From Haliclona indistincta (Eukaryota; Porifera; Demospongiae; Haplosclerida; Chalinidae): a stretch of 64,000 nucleotides of DNA. The notes under the pieces were generated by a model. The model saw only the letters and a list, made by a program, of their open reading frames with translations, was not told the origin of the DNA and made no database searches. The stretch spans positions 5,628,737-5,692,736 of the forward strand of contig OZ024790.1 of NCBI GenBank assembly GCA_964017065.1, written 5' to 3'. Within the stretch, counting starts at the first letter, position 1; each line of letters begins with the position of its first letter. Position numbers and translations under genes: made by a program. Below, one piece after another: positions 33,301-45,100 of the stretch.

Positions 33301-36300
33301 ACTTTTTCACTTCAGGCTCAGGCACGACCAGCAACTCACTTAGACAGTCAGTACTAGTAGAACTTGGTGCAGTAGACAATTTAGGATCACATCCAGCTGA
33401 GGCAGAGGAAATGCTGGAACCAACACTAAGAGCCACTCCTGGATGATTAATTTTAAGCCAAGCCACATAAGAAGGATCCTGTAAGTCGTAGCCTTCTTGA
33501 TAATGACGTAGCCTTCTTGATAATGACGTGCATACAAAGCTTCCTGCTCTGAGGTGAACAAAGGACTACCAGCTGGTTGTGGTTCAGGGTCATGTTGGAC
33601 TTTTGGTATGTGCAGTAATCTAGAAGGAGCCAGTTGTCGATCGCTTACTGCTCTGGGATTAATCGGAAAAATTCCACACTTTTTAAATCCACTAAGAATA
33701 TTTACTGGTGTACAGCTATGAGGCCAGGCTTCTGCTACAAGTGCAGCAATGATGTCAGTAGTGACAACTCGACCAGGATGTTTTGCAATGTAAGCATGGC
33801 ATGCCTTAGAAAAGTGTGACTTGAAAGACTTGAAAACGCCAACATCTAGCGGCTGTAATATACGAGTAGTGTGAGCTGGTAGGCAAAGTAGGTGAATTTC
33901 ATTTTCTCGTGCCATTTCAATGAGCTCTATTGATATATGTGACCCGTGCCCATCTTGGATCAGTAACACAGGTCGAGCAGGAGGGATATTCTTAATAAAG
34001 AATTCAAACCACTTTAGGTATATATCTTGATTTATCCAGCCATTTTCGCTGTTGCAAAACAAAGTGTTGGGAACAGCTCCTTCTCTTGAGTGATCTGGGA
34101 CTGATTTCTTCCGTGGATATACCATCAAAGGAGGCAATACATGCCCAGAAGCTGAAGCACATGTGACAATAGTATGGTCTTTCCCTTTTCTGCTGAAGTA
34201 ATGGAGTATACATTAGAGTGGCCTACCTCGGCAACAATTTTGCCAGGTTTATGGACTATGGATACTCCGGTTTCATCCACATTGTAAATTTGCATAGCTT
34301 TTGATATGAGATTTAATCGTCCATATAGTGCTCCTAGTTTACCAAAAAAGTCAATAATGGTATCCTTATTTGAGGAAACAGCTCTGCAGTAGGAAAGAGG
34401 TTGTGGCTTACGAATGGTAAGTTTGGGGTGGCGAGCCATGAAACCATCAAACCAAGACCGGCCAGCCTTCCCGTCTTTGAAGGGATGCTCTGGATTAAAC
34501 TTTTCAGCTATAAGAAATGCAAGGTGCATTATATCTTTCCTGGTAAGACCAAATCCAATTTCTGACATTTCAATTAAGTAGTGACTCAGTCTTTCCTCTT
34601 GCTCAACAGTTAGAACAGTAGCAGGACCTGGTCGACAATCTAACTCCACCTTACCAGTGACCCGCCTTCTCAGAGTTTCGATTGGAACGTTGTAGTACCT
34701 TGCTGCTTCTCTTAATCCCAAATCTTCACTACTGTGGTAAGCTTCCACGGCAGCTGCCATGCTTTCTGGGGACCACAACTTTCTCTTGCTCATCGTAAAC
34801 ATAAAACCAGAATAATGAATAGGCGTGGTCTGGGTGTAGTCTCAATTTGGGAAGTTTTGGTCCCGTTGTAGTGTACACAAGACGAATTGACCGTTGAAGT
34901 CGCAGTCGCTTATATATCTAAGGTACATGCGTTAGTACAATAAATATAAACATTTTTCTTCGCAGTGTCTCATAATACCCACTGTCTCATAATAGCCGCA
35001 CCTACTCTACTATGACACAACCTGCATGATGCAACAATACAACCCCCCAGGTGTTACAATGATGCAACTTGCACGTTAAGGCGACACAACTATGAGTCTA
35101 ACACACCGATTCTGACTAAACCAAGAGTATATAATTAAGAAGAGTGTCGAACGTAGCATACCCGCGTACAATATCTGTGTGGAATGTAACGTGACACGCA
35201 CGTGAGTAATCGCCGTAAATGTGTCCGTAATTTGTTAGTATATTGTCATCTGTTACGTTTGCGAGGGGACATGGCCAAGTATCAGACGTCATCATAAGCC
35301 CGCCGCAGTACAGCCATCGATACGCGCCGACAGCGCGCGCGCCTATGGTGCGGCAGAATTCAGCGTCATTCAGCTCACGTGCGTGTCACGTTACTTTCCA
35401 CACAGATATTGTACGCGGGTATGCTATGTTCGACACTCTTCTTAATTAAATACTCTAGGACTAAACAATATGCACATAATCTCGATCAATCAGTCGATAT
35501 AGTCAGCCCTAGATGTTTATTGTTTATAATAATAATCCTTACATATTTAATGCAGAATCTATGTTGGAAGCATCAATTTTGAACTTGGTGAAGAATCGGT
35601 GCGTCAAGCATTTCAACCATTTGGCTCCATCAAGACAATAAATATGTCGTGGGACAGCAGTACTATGAAACACAAGGTATATCCACCATGTTGATAAAAT
35701 TTGTGTCTACTGTATGGTGCATATGATAGGGCTATTCGTTTGTGGAGTATGAGACAGCAGAAGCTGCTCAAATGGCTCTAGAGCAGATGAATGGAGTGAT
35801 AATGGGTGGAAGGAATATAAAGGTTGGACGACCTAACAATGTACCGCAAGCAGCTCCAGTCATTGCTAGTATACAAGAGGAGGCAACTAGGTATCCTCGT
35901 ATATATGTAGCATCAATACATCCTGATCTCACTGCAAAGGATGTGAAAAGGTTCTTATAAAGTACAGTGCTTCCAGCTTAAGAGTTTCCACTTTTAAATT
36001 TTTGCTTTTTTGCTGCTAGAAAATGTACTAAACATTTTCTAACCTACATTCACAAAGATTGCAAGGTGCAAGAGCAAGAAAAATAATTGCAGTCGAGCTG
36101 TCAGGCCCTCTCTCTCTCTCAGCTAATACAGTAGCACCATGTTTATGACATCACGATTTCTGTACGACGTCACGCAGACCCACCCACATCTTGACGGCAA
36201 CAGTGCTTAGCAGCTTGTGTTCTATGCAGCAGATCACGGATAATTATGCTAGTAAAACCAGCAGTAAAGCGCCGGCTCGATGAAGACAAGTCCAGAATGA

Positions 36301-38081
36301 ACGCAAGCGATCAACAGCGCACAAGGATAATTAGGATATACGTAATCAATAAACGATCAATCCTGAATGAATGTCATTAGCTCGATATAGAGGATTAGTC
36401 TCACCTGTACACGGCACTCACGCGCACACATGGTAGAAGCTATCGCACTACTTTTACACAAGTAAAGAGTACAGGTGTCTGGCTATTCATAATTCAAGTG
36501 GTTTTTCTTAACTTGAAGAAAATGTTAGAGGTCATTCTTAAAAACTAGCTACTGCAATATTCCTGTCATGTTTAAAACATGACGGTTCATTCTGTGTCCT
36601 CCTGCCTCTATTCCAAGATTCATACAGAAAGCTATTGAGACAATACTTTTACATGCAAAAATATTTCGCAGTTGGAAAAAAATTGAAAAGTCGAATGACT
36701 AAGCTGGAAGCACTATAGTTTACATGTGTCAATTTCTTTGTTTTTCTCTTAGTGTGTTTGAAGCATTTGGTAAAGTGAAGAAGATAGAACTGGCTCCGGA
36801 CACAGTGCCCACAAAGCACAGGGGGTGGGGTTACATTGACTACACTGACCACAAGAGTGCTGTGGATGCTATTGCTTCTATGAATCTATTTGATCTAGGA
36901 GGCCAGTTCTTGAGAGTAGGCAGAGTAAGCAATGTGATGCCTTTATGGTTCATGCCTATTGAGTTTGTTTACAGGCCTTAACCCCACCAATGCCATTGTA
37001 TCCTCCTAATGCTGGGCCTGTGGTTCCCAGTATATTGACCCTTGGGATGTCGACCAGCACAAAAGATGTTAGCTCTGATCTCTGCATCCTTTCATGTAAG
37101 TGTTATGTGAGTAGATGATAAGACACCATATAATTATCATACGCTTGTTTTTATAACAGTTAAACGTCTGCATGGTAGCTAGTGAATAGGAACATAAGCG
37201 ACCACTTTGTAGCTTCGACAAGCACCCTTGTTGTGAACGTCTCGGCATTTGAAATGTACTGCGGGGGCTTACAGTAGTGCGTTTTATTCAAATGCTTCTT
37301 CATATGAATAAAACACACACAAACTACTGCACACACAAATAATTATAAGCTCTAAAATTTGACATACAAAATTTCAGAATTCAGCTACTCTCTCTCTCTC
37401 TCTTTAGCTCCCAAGCGAGGATCAAACCAGCCTATCTCTACTCCACCTCTCTCTGCCATGCCACCAGTACCAGTAGTGGCTCCTGTGGTCTCTCAGCCCA
37501 CTCCTCCACCTCAAGAAACACAGCAAAACTTGGCAGAACTACAAGCTCGCCTTCAAGCCGCTAATGAGGAGAAAATATCCAACCCCACTGAGATAACCAC
37601 TCTGCAACAAGAAGAGGAAGTGTCTATTTCTGGTAGCAATGCTCGACTAATGGTTATGCAAAAGTTGTCTAGAAAGACATCGGTAAGACTGTGTGATAGT
37701 TAGGAACTTTTATTATTGTCTATATTTAGTCTAGTGTAATGGTGCTACGGAATATGGTGACAGAGGAAGATCTGGATGAAGACCTTGAGGATGAAGTCAC
37801 ATCTGAATGTAGTAAACACGGCAAAGTAGAACGTGTTGTCATATACCAGGAGAGACAGGGTGTAGAGGATGATGCCGAGGTCATTATTAAGATCTTTGTA
37901 GCTTTCTCTCAGCCTTCAGGTATTTTTGCACACTGATTATTTTGCTTAACAGTTACTCTTTCTTTTTACAGAAGCAGAACAGGCAAAACAATTTTTGGAC
38001 GGTAGATGGTTTGGTGGTCGAGTTATCAAAGCTGATATTTATGATCAGGGAAAATTCTTGGCTAATGAACTGTCTCACTAA
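30353..38081 (+). CDS. PUF60: Poly(U)-binding splicing factor PUF60 (half pint)
   Basis: PUF60 is a nuclear splicing factor that acts with U2AF at 3' splice sites. Exons: 30353-30370, 30420-30474, 30829-30926, 30986-31077, 35556-35676, 35730-35950, 36753-36924, 36975-37095, 37408-37682, 37730-37919 and 37972-38081. All phases agree, giving about 490 aa. Order: [14 protein letters not shown] helix, RRM1 ([35 protein letters not shown]), RRM2 ([32 protein letters not shown]), a short Pro-rich linker, the [17 protein letters not shown] motif, then the UHM domain ([19 protein letters not shown] equivalent, [16 protein letters not shown]). Human PUF60 is longer in the N-terminus and linker. Intron 4 (4.5 kb) holds a Tigger transposon. 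The start was chosen because MAADHE splices in frame to exon 2. Confidence 0.95.
31078..31975. other. Left part of PUF60 intron 4
   Basis: There is no gene. TTGCGCATTACAA-type motifs repeat three times (31780-31850), and a CGACACAACTTGTGAG block resembles GCGACACAACTATGAG at 35082, across the transposon insertion. Confidence 0.5.
32229..32616. mobile_element. MITE nested in the Tigger element
   Basis: GGGGCGAGCCTGAGC at 32229 is mirrored by GCTCAGGCTCGCCCC ending at 32616. It lies between the transposase stop and the left Tigger TIR. A related fragment is at 4097-4220. No clear target duplication is seen. Confidence 0.7.
32654..34802 (-). pseudogene. Tigger-type transposase with coiled coil and PHD-like C-terminus
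   Basis: ATG 34802 starts [20 protein letters not shown] with the N-terminal HTH ([18 protein letters not shown]), a second CENPB-type HTH, then the DDE domain: [20 protein letters not shown], and [21 protein letters not shown] Lys/Glu-rich coiled coil (about 33139-32990) and a PHD-like finger ([25 protein letters not shown]) end the protein. The expected PHD His is Asp (WFDLKC). Three lesions are visible: a frameshift near 34170, a 20-bp tandem duplication at 33489-33530 that shifts the frame in the HYQEGY region, and an in-frame TAG at 33158-33160. The remaining sequence is well kept, so death is fairly recent. Confidence 0.88.
35135..35445. mobile_element. TTAA-flanked MITE with 72-bp TIRs
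   Basis: GAAGAGTGTCGAACGTAGCA at 35139, followed by TACCCGCGTACAATATCTGTG, is mirrored at 35380-35441. TTAA copies lie at 35135-35138 and 35442-35445. It is in PUF60 intron 4, about 110 bp before exon 5. Confidence 0.8.
35951..36752. other. PUF60 intron 6, no gene
   Basis: A short CT repeat lies near 36110 and nothing else is recognised. TTTTTCTCTTAG precedes exon 7. Confidence 0.6.
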
Positions 38082-38182
38082 CAATTTGTACGGTGCATGT
38101 ATCTGTGGTTGATTCCTACGTAATCATTTTGAGTGCTAGTCACGTCACACGTGACAGTATCAGTTCGTGTATATAGACGACA

Positions 38183-41100
38183 ATGCCGTTCTCTGCCGTC
38201 AAAGGCTGGCTAACCAGTTTCAGGCGTCTGTTATGTCGTGGAACTATCTTCTCATCTATATTCACTCTCCTTACTACGTGTATCGGAGCTGGCACACTAG
38301 CCCTTCCGTATGCTATAAAACAAGGCGGTCTGATCTACTCTAGCTTTGTGTTCTTTGTGATAATGGTGATCTCGATTTCCGTGGGTCTATTTTTGATAGA
38401 AAGCAAGCGCTACAGCCAGCGGTTGTTACCAGGGGTAGAGGTATCCGGCTATGAGGACCTGGCCGAAATTACTATGGGCTCTATTGGTCGAGTAAGTACA
38501 ATACTAAGTGTTTCGTATAAACCTGCCTTCTTTTGTGCTAGGTGATTGTGCTGTTGACGCTGGTTTCTTTTCTGATTCTTACTCTCATTGCGTATATGAT
38601 ATATGCACGAGATCAGGTGAATCATCATAAAAACAAGTGGTTCTAGTACAAAATGTGTCTTGTGTACGAACTTGAGTATACTTGATTTAACAATTAACAG
38701 CAGCGTGATGGAATGTTCGAGCTGAAAATAATGAGAAAAACACGTTATGACAAGGTGACCGCCCACTGTTTGACAGGATTCATGAATGAATTTCACTAAA
38801 GTATACGAAGCTGACAGTAGAACTGTATACTCCCACAAAATTCATCCATTGACCCTGTCCAACAGTAGTCGGTCCACCTTGTCATAGCGCATTTTTCTCA
38901 TTATATTCAACGTGAACATTTTATCACGCCTTCATTGCGAAACCAAGTATAAGGCAGAATCAAGCAGTGAATTAGAACTAACTGCGGCTGTAACATTTCT
39001 TTTATTACACAGCAGCAATGGGAACAGTGTTCACTTTTATTTAGAGCCCCTCGATTATTATTACTTTGCATCTACATTATTCACTTATAATGTCGTTTAT
39101 TGGTAGAGACTGCCTACGTACGCACAAGTAATATTGACCTCTCTCCCACAGTTGGACTACATTTTTGTCTTTATATTGGATAAGACTGGGCAGATTCCTG
39201 ACTGTTCTATTCTACGTAACTGTGGTGTTATAATGGTGATTGCTTTTTTACCATTGTTTCCTATCACTCTACTTCGTGACTTGACACCACTACAGTTTAC
39301 CAGTACTACCAGGTGAGGCCCATAATTCTACCAGATACATGCCTCATAGTATCATTACTTATGTCGCAAGCTTCAAAACCTGTGCATGATCTCATAGTTG
39401 CCAACCGTCCCGGTTTGGCCGGGACGGTCCCGGGAAAATGGCTATTGTCCCGACGGTGTCCCGGGAAGACAATTGTCCCGGATTGTCCCGGAATTTTAGC
39501 ACTTGGCTCATTCCTCAGCCTCAACAAGCGCTTCCTCCTCTGCCATAAGCGCTTCTTCCTCTTCTGCTCTCGCCTCTGCTAGTCGTGTCACTCGGTCTGC
39601 TTCACGCGGTGTTCCACAGACTACCTCAAACTAGTACAGAGGAAACTAATTAATAAGCGTGTTTATTAAAATTAATGAGTGTGGTCAATTAATTTGTAGG
39701 TGTGGTCAATTAATTTTGTGGGTGTGGTTTGAATATTAATGAGTGTCCCGGGCAAAATTTTTCTGGAGTTGGCAACTATGTGATCTTATCCTCCAATAGT
39801 CCTCCATTGCTCTCATGTGTAATAGATTACTTAAAAAAAACTTGTCTGTCGTTTAAAATTGAGTTCCCTTCTTTGCTATAGTGCACACAAGATGTGTGTT
39901 TTACTGATGTTCTCTTTTTCAGTATATTGTGTGTAGGATTTCTGGCAATTGTTGTTCTTATCAAACTTGGGCAAAGAATAGCAAGTGATTCAGTCCAGCT
40001 TACCAAAATTGTTTTATTCCCTCGCACCTTTGAGGGTGCTCTTCAAGCTGTCACCTACCTCAGTCTTTCGTTTGTATGTCAATTTCAACTGTTTCCTCTT
40101 CAAAAGGAACTATACAGACCAACGAAGCCACGCTTATACCTGGTGGTCATTGCATCCTCTATTTTTGCATACTTCTTATACAATATCGTTGCAATAGGAG
40201 GATATCTGCAAGTGAGTTATTGTGTTTTATTTGTATGCAATGGCTGTTCATTCAAGAGGTGTGTCTTTAGAAGTACTGATGCATGGTCATTCCTACATGG
40301 TTTATAAGAACTCTAGTTGTTAGACAAACAATGTGTCTGTTTCTTACTCATTCCCTATAACTACTTGCCACTAACAAGCTCTTTTGTTTTTGATGCAGTA
40401 TCTGGACAATACTCAGGAGGATATTATGCTAGCATTCCCTAGTGGTGATGGCCTTGTGACTGCTGCAAGAGTAGCTCTCTTTTTTGCACTTATTTTCTCT
40501 TATCCTGTTCTCTTTCATCCAACAAGAGCAACTATTAATGCATTAGTAGTGTTTGTTGTGCAGTTATGCACTAAAAGGATAAGAGCTAAGAAGAAGGGTA
40601 TTGCAGGTTCATGCAATAGTAGTGAAGCTGATGAAGGTGAAAATCTTCTCCTGCGTCCTAACAACGATGAAAAACCGCCCTCACTGTTGTGTGTAAACAA
40701 TCAAATGGTATGCATACTATCCCAACTATCTTCATGTGTCGCATACTATCCTAACTATCTTCATGTGTCGCATACTATCCTAACTATCTTCATGTGTCGC
40801 ATACTATCCCAACTATCTTCATGTGTCGCATACTATCCTAACTATCTTCATGTGTCGCATACTATCCTAACTATCTTCATGTGTCGCATACTATCCCAAC
40901 TATCTTCATGTGTCGCATACTATCCTAACTATCTTCATGTGTCGCATACTATCCTAACTATCTTCATGTGTCGCATACTATCCCAACTATCTTCATGTGT
41001 CGCATACTATCCTAACTATCTCCATGTGTCGCATACTATCCTAACTATCTTCATGTGTCGCATACTATCTTAACTATCTCCATGTGTCACATACTATCCT

Positions 41101-41993
41101 AACTATCTCCATGTGTCGCATACTATCCTAACTATCTTCATGTGTCGCATACTATCTTAACTATCTCCATGTGTCACATACTATCCTAACTATCTTCATG
41201 TGTCCCATACTATCCTAACTATCTTCATGTGTCACATACTATCCTAACTATCTTCATGTGTCACATACTATCCTAACTATCTTCATGTGTCACATACTAT
41301 CCTAACTATCTTCATGTGTCCCATACTATCCTAACTATCTTCATGTGTCCCATACTATCCTAACTATCTTCATGTGTCGCATACTATCCTAACTATCTTC
41401 ATGTGTCGCATACTATCCTAACTATCTTCATGTGTCGCATACTATCCTAACTATCTTCATGTGTCGCATACTATCCTAACTATCTTCATGTGTCCCATAC
41501 TATCCTAACTATCTTCATGTGTCTGTTCCTCATGCAGGTACCAAACAAACTGGTATGGTTTTGCGAGACATGGGTCATCTTTGGCAGTACATTTCTGGTT
41601 GCCGTGTTTATCGATAATGTATGTTAACGTTATACATTAGATTATGTGTTACTAGAAACATTCACTGTACAGGTTGGATATGTATGGAATTTTGTTGGCT
41701 CAATTGGTGGGACGCTGGTCCTGTTCATATATCCTCCCATTTTCTACCTGCGACTGCGCTACATGTGTTTCAAAGAAGAGGCAGTCAGAAAAGGAGTTCC
41801 TGTGCTGTGGATGTATAAAAATATTTCGATTTGTAAAGACATCATTGCAGCAGTCATTCTGATCATTGGAGTGATTCTTGTAATAGTAGAGAACTATGTG
41901 TCAGTGTATGCTATCATTGTTGGCACTCATCAGTCATCAGCAGGACAATGCCAGCAACTCATGTGTAATCATTCTAATTATACTGTAAATTAA
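38183..41993 (+). CDS. SLC38/AVT-like amino-acid transporter
   Basis: A member of the amino acid/auxin permease superfamily, expected to carry neutral amino acids across the plasma or lysosomal membrane. Exons: 38183-38491, 38542-38616, 39152-39312, 39923-40211, 40399-40707, 41538-41618 and 41673-41993. All are in phase, giving about 514 aa. The N-terminus has the family signature IFTLLTTCIGAGTLALPYAI in TM1. About 11 hydrophobic segments follow (VIVLLTLVSFLILTLIAYMI, GVIMVIAFLPLFPITLL, CVGFLAIVVLIKLG, YLVVIASSIFAYFL and others). A large polar loop after TM8-9 carries KRIRAKKKG and DEGENLLL. The last TM ends before TNYTVN-like residues at the C-terminus. The substrate and the SLC38 subgroup cannot be told from the sequence by eye. 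Confidence 0.88.
38700..38932. mobile_element. Foldback MITE in transporter intron 2
   Basis: CGTGATGGAATGTTCGAGCT at 38704 pairs loosely with CGTGAACATTTTATCACG at 38910-38928. ATGAGAAAAACACGTTATGA followed by CAAGGTG pairs with CACCTTGTCATAGCGCATTT followed by TTCTCAT. The arms are about 80 bp. No coding potential. Confidence 0.65.
39387..39786. mobile_element. MITE with CATAGTTGCCAAC TIRs in transporter intron 3
   Basis: CATAGTTGCCAAC at 39393 is mirrored exactly by GTTGGCAACTATG ending at 39780. The flanks repeat TGATCT (39387-39392 and 39781-39786). GTCCCGG motifs are repeated inside the left end, and GTGTGGTCAATTAATT twice near 39680-39720. The TIR resembles hAT-type GTTGCCAAC ends, but the duplication seen is 6 bp, not 8. 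Confidence 0.75.
40712..41523 (+). repeat. 28-copy, 29-bp minisatellite filling an intron
   Basis: Exactly 812 bp, that is 28 units of GCATACTATCCTAACTATCT followed by TCATGTGTC, with single-base variants (CCTAAC, CCCAAC, CTTAAC; GCATAC, ACATAC, CCATAC). The array starts 4 bases after the 5' splice site (40708) and stops 14 bases before the 3' exon (41538). It has no spacers, so it is not a CRISPR array. It stays partly open in frame because 29 is not a multiple of 3 and stops are rare; it is not coding. Confidence 0.95.
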
Positions 41994-42142
41994 ATATGTC
42001 ACAGTATACTACTGTATAAAATTATTTATTACATCTATTTTTATATCAATACTAATTATTATTAAAGATACTAATAACATTCATTTTTACGACTAGCAGC
42101 ATTCTATGATTATTGGTCTAGCTACATACAAACGTTATAGTG
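41994..42142. other. Convergent 3' ends of transporter and sacsin-like genes
   Basis: The stop codons face each other 149 bp apart. AATAAT/ATTAAA-type AT-rich sequence (42040-42070) could serve both poly(A) sites. Confidence 0.5.
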
Positions 42143-45100
42143 TCACTCAACTATTACTCGGATGACCTTCAGTACCTCTCCTGCTGCTTCTGCAGCTGCA
42201 TCAGCTTCATCTTTGCTGTACTTGTCTACAGGAGCATCGGGTAAATTATGCATGTTTGGATATCGAGAACGAAGATAATGCTGTTCCATTGAGTGTGTGA
42301 AACAAGAAAGTTGTGAGGTGTCTATGTTACGAGAACAGTATTCTGCGTGAATGGCTTTAGCATGGCATACTATATTGTGATTCTTCAGGTATTGGGGATT
42401 TAAACCAAGTAACCAGTACATCCCAGCTTTGAGGGCCTTTTCAACCACTTGATGTGCCATAAAGCAAATGCTACATGCTATTCTACTTTCATGATCTAAT
42501 CTCTCTCTAAGGATACTCAGTGTGCAATATTCTGCTTCAGCTTGACGTAGCCATCGTTTAGCTTCACTCTGATCTGGTCTTGGCTGAAAAGGATCAAAAT
42601 ACGCTCCTCCACCATCTGTCGCTGTTCTTTGTCTGAAACCACCATTTCCAGATCTTCCCCAAGATGTAGCATTTTCTGTTCGACGAGCAGTGAATCTCCA
42701 GTAAGGATAAAAGCCCCACCATTTTGATGGTGGAGGTGGCGCACCACTGTTATCAGAATCTGGATTTTCCAAGGGTAGACCACTTTCTAATCTATCTATC
42801 TGCTTTGTTAGAAACTTGAAAGCTTCCTCATACATATCTTTCTCTGACAATGATGCTTTATCTGGATGATACTTGACATAAAGTCGTTTAATTGCTTTCT
42901 TACGGTCATTTTCAGGTAATTTCCAGACAACTTTTAACTCCTCACATATTTTTCTTTTAAGTTGAAGTAATGTTTGACTGTCTTTTGCTTGATTCATAGT
43001 TGATGTAGTTGATCTTACATCAGATAGGACGAGAATGCCGCTATTTATGTCAACAGGTACTTCATCAATACCCAAGTGAGCAGGTTCAGGAACACATAAT
43101 TCATCTCTTTCAATAATTTTGTACAAATGAAGAGCAGTCACTTCTTGGTAATCGTCATCCTCTTCACCGACTTGAATCAGGTACCTTCTCTGAATATTAG
43201 CCTCTTCTTTTCCTTCCTCGGTATCAATACGATACAACACTATTGCAAAAACAAAGTGGTCCTCATTGATTTCGTACCCTACCCATTCTTGTCCTCGAAA
43301 TATGTGATCGATGTCATATTGTAGACAAGAAAGGAGGTGTTCAGGTAAGTCACGTCCTACCCTTGGTCTGACAAACGCTGCCATGCTATCACTTATGTTT
43401 TGAGGAAGAAGTTCCAAGATAAATTCTTCAGTGAGTGCTCTAAGATCCTCAATATCTTTTGCTTTTAAACAGTCTGCAAGACATTTACGAAATTTAAAAA
43501 AAACTGTTGGTACAATATCAGCTTTTCTGGCCACATAAATACACATTTGCATCGAGAGATCGTCCCAAAATTTTATTCCTTCTCGATTTTTACTTGCATC
43601 TACATAAAGTGTAAGACATTCATTAGCTTGATTGCTGAGAAGAAATGGCACTTCAGAGGTTCCGAGAAGAGCAGGTGGATTAACTAGGGTGAAATAAAAA
43701 TTTGCCAAAAGGTTTTTGACAGGTATGACTCGTAAATTGTTGAGCATTAAACTGATCTCATTTGAAAAAAGCTCAAATTTTGGTTGGTCATTTGCAGTGT
43801 CCCAGTCATTACGTAACATAGAAGGAAGAGCAAGTTTTATTTGTTGATGGAGCCTTTTCATATTCATGATTTGTTCACAAAGAGGAGTCAACTCGTCCAA
43901 TTCAACTCCATCTGCTTTCCTTTCTTCAATTGATAAAAGAATACTTTTAGGCCTCACATGTTTTGGTAGATGAATGATATCTCTCTCTATTTGTTGATCA
44001 CTCTTTTGTAAAGTAGCAGGACTAACAGGTGGCAGACAGAAAATACTATAACCAGTACCACTTAAATTGAGATGGTTTATTTTATATCTCGAAGAGTCTA
44101 TAACCACCACCTTTGTTGACAAAATCAATGAGCCTTCAAGACATGGTAGATAGAGATTTGTCATTGAATTCAAATCTTCACAGTTGTTGGAACAAATTTG
44201 CAAGAGTAGTGACACAGCAGTTCTTACAGTGAGATGATGGTTAATGTGGATTTGGTTAGATCCAACCTGGCTATGTATTACCTGCAACAAGTGTTGGAGG
44301 TGTTTAATTTTTATGCTGGGCGTTACTCCTATTTCTGCAAGTATTTGAGTCAAGCCAATCATTGGTCTGGGAAGAGTATTGATATATGGTTCAAGACACT
44401 GTTCTGTTTCTTCAATAGAAAACACAACTTGACAAGAATTGACAAGCACAGGCTGTGTGAGTTTAGTGGATGATTCACTTTGTGCATCAACAAGAATGCA
44501 GGTTACCATTTCTAGCTCCTTCAGCTTAGCACTGTCATTCTCATAAAGAAATTGGAGGTTATCAGAAATGATACTGACAATATTATTAAGGAAAGGCTGT
44601 TGAGTGTACTCGGGATTGTATTTTGTAAACAATTGGAAGCTTCCTAGGCCAGTGCCAGATACACATAAAATATTTTTATAAACACAATCAGCACTTGGAT
44701 TGGTAATCATTCCTAGACATTGCTGAAGGCTCGAATTCCACTCATCAGCATCAATAATTTTTGATGTAATGTCTTCTAATTCCAGTAGATCATACTGTGA
44801 GATGTAAGGCACACTCACTACTGGCACGACAGTCCACACTAGTTTGGCACAAGACGAGACAGCAGCTCCTCTGAGAGTGGTGAACTGATGGTTAACAGGA
44901 GAGCAAGGAGCTTTGATCCAACAGAGCATAGGAAGATGATCTGGCTTGGCAAAAGGGATTTGTCCTATCTCAGCCAGTAGCAATGAATTACGATGCCAGT
45001 GAAGTGCATTAACGGAGAATAGGTACTTTAGCAGTTCATTGGATGCTTCAGACAGCTGTTGGTGGTCACCATTTGCAACAAGTTGACAAAATGAAATAAA

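Larger units (their letters stand above)
31976..35009 (-). mobile_element. Tigger/pogo-type DNA transposon in PUF60 intron 4
   Basis: The TIR GAGTAGGTGTGG at 31978 is mirrored by CCGCACCTACTC ending at 35007. TA target copies are at 31976-31977 and 35008-35009. ATTATGAGACAC-like subterminal motifs occur at about 31991, 32167 and 32189 on the left and twice on the right in inverse orientation, likely transposase binding sites. The element is 3030 bp, encodes a minus-strand transposase (32654-34802) and contains a nested MITE (32229-32616). Confidence 0.9.

Noticed and set aside
40384..41073. 229-codon open frame with a repeating YYPNYLHVSHTILTIF pattern
   Set aside because: The frame runs through the 5' splice site at 40708 into the minisatellite. 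The transporter continues in frame at 41538, so the repeated peptide is an intron read-through.
40712..41523. Regular 29-bp repeats resembling a CRISPR array
   Set aside because: Units are directly adjacent with no spacers, and the locus is an intron of an animal gene.
42517..42783. Overlapping minus-strand frame within the sacsin-like exon
   Set aside because: Out-of-frame shadow of the region between the J and HEPN domains.
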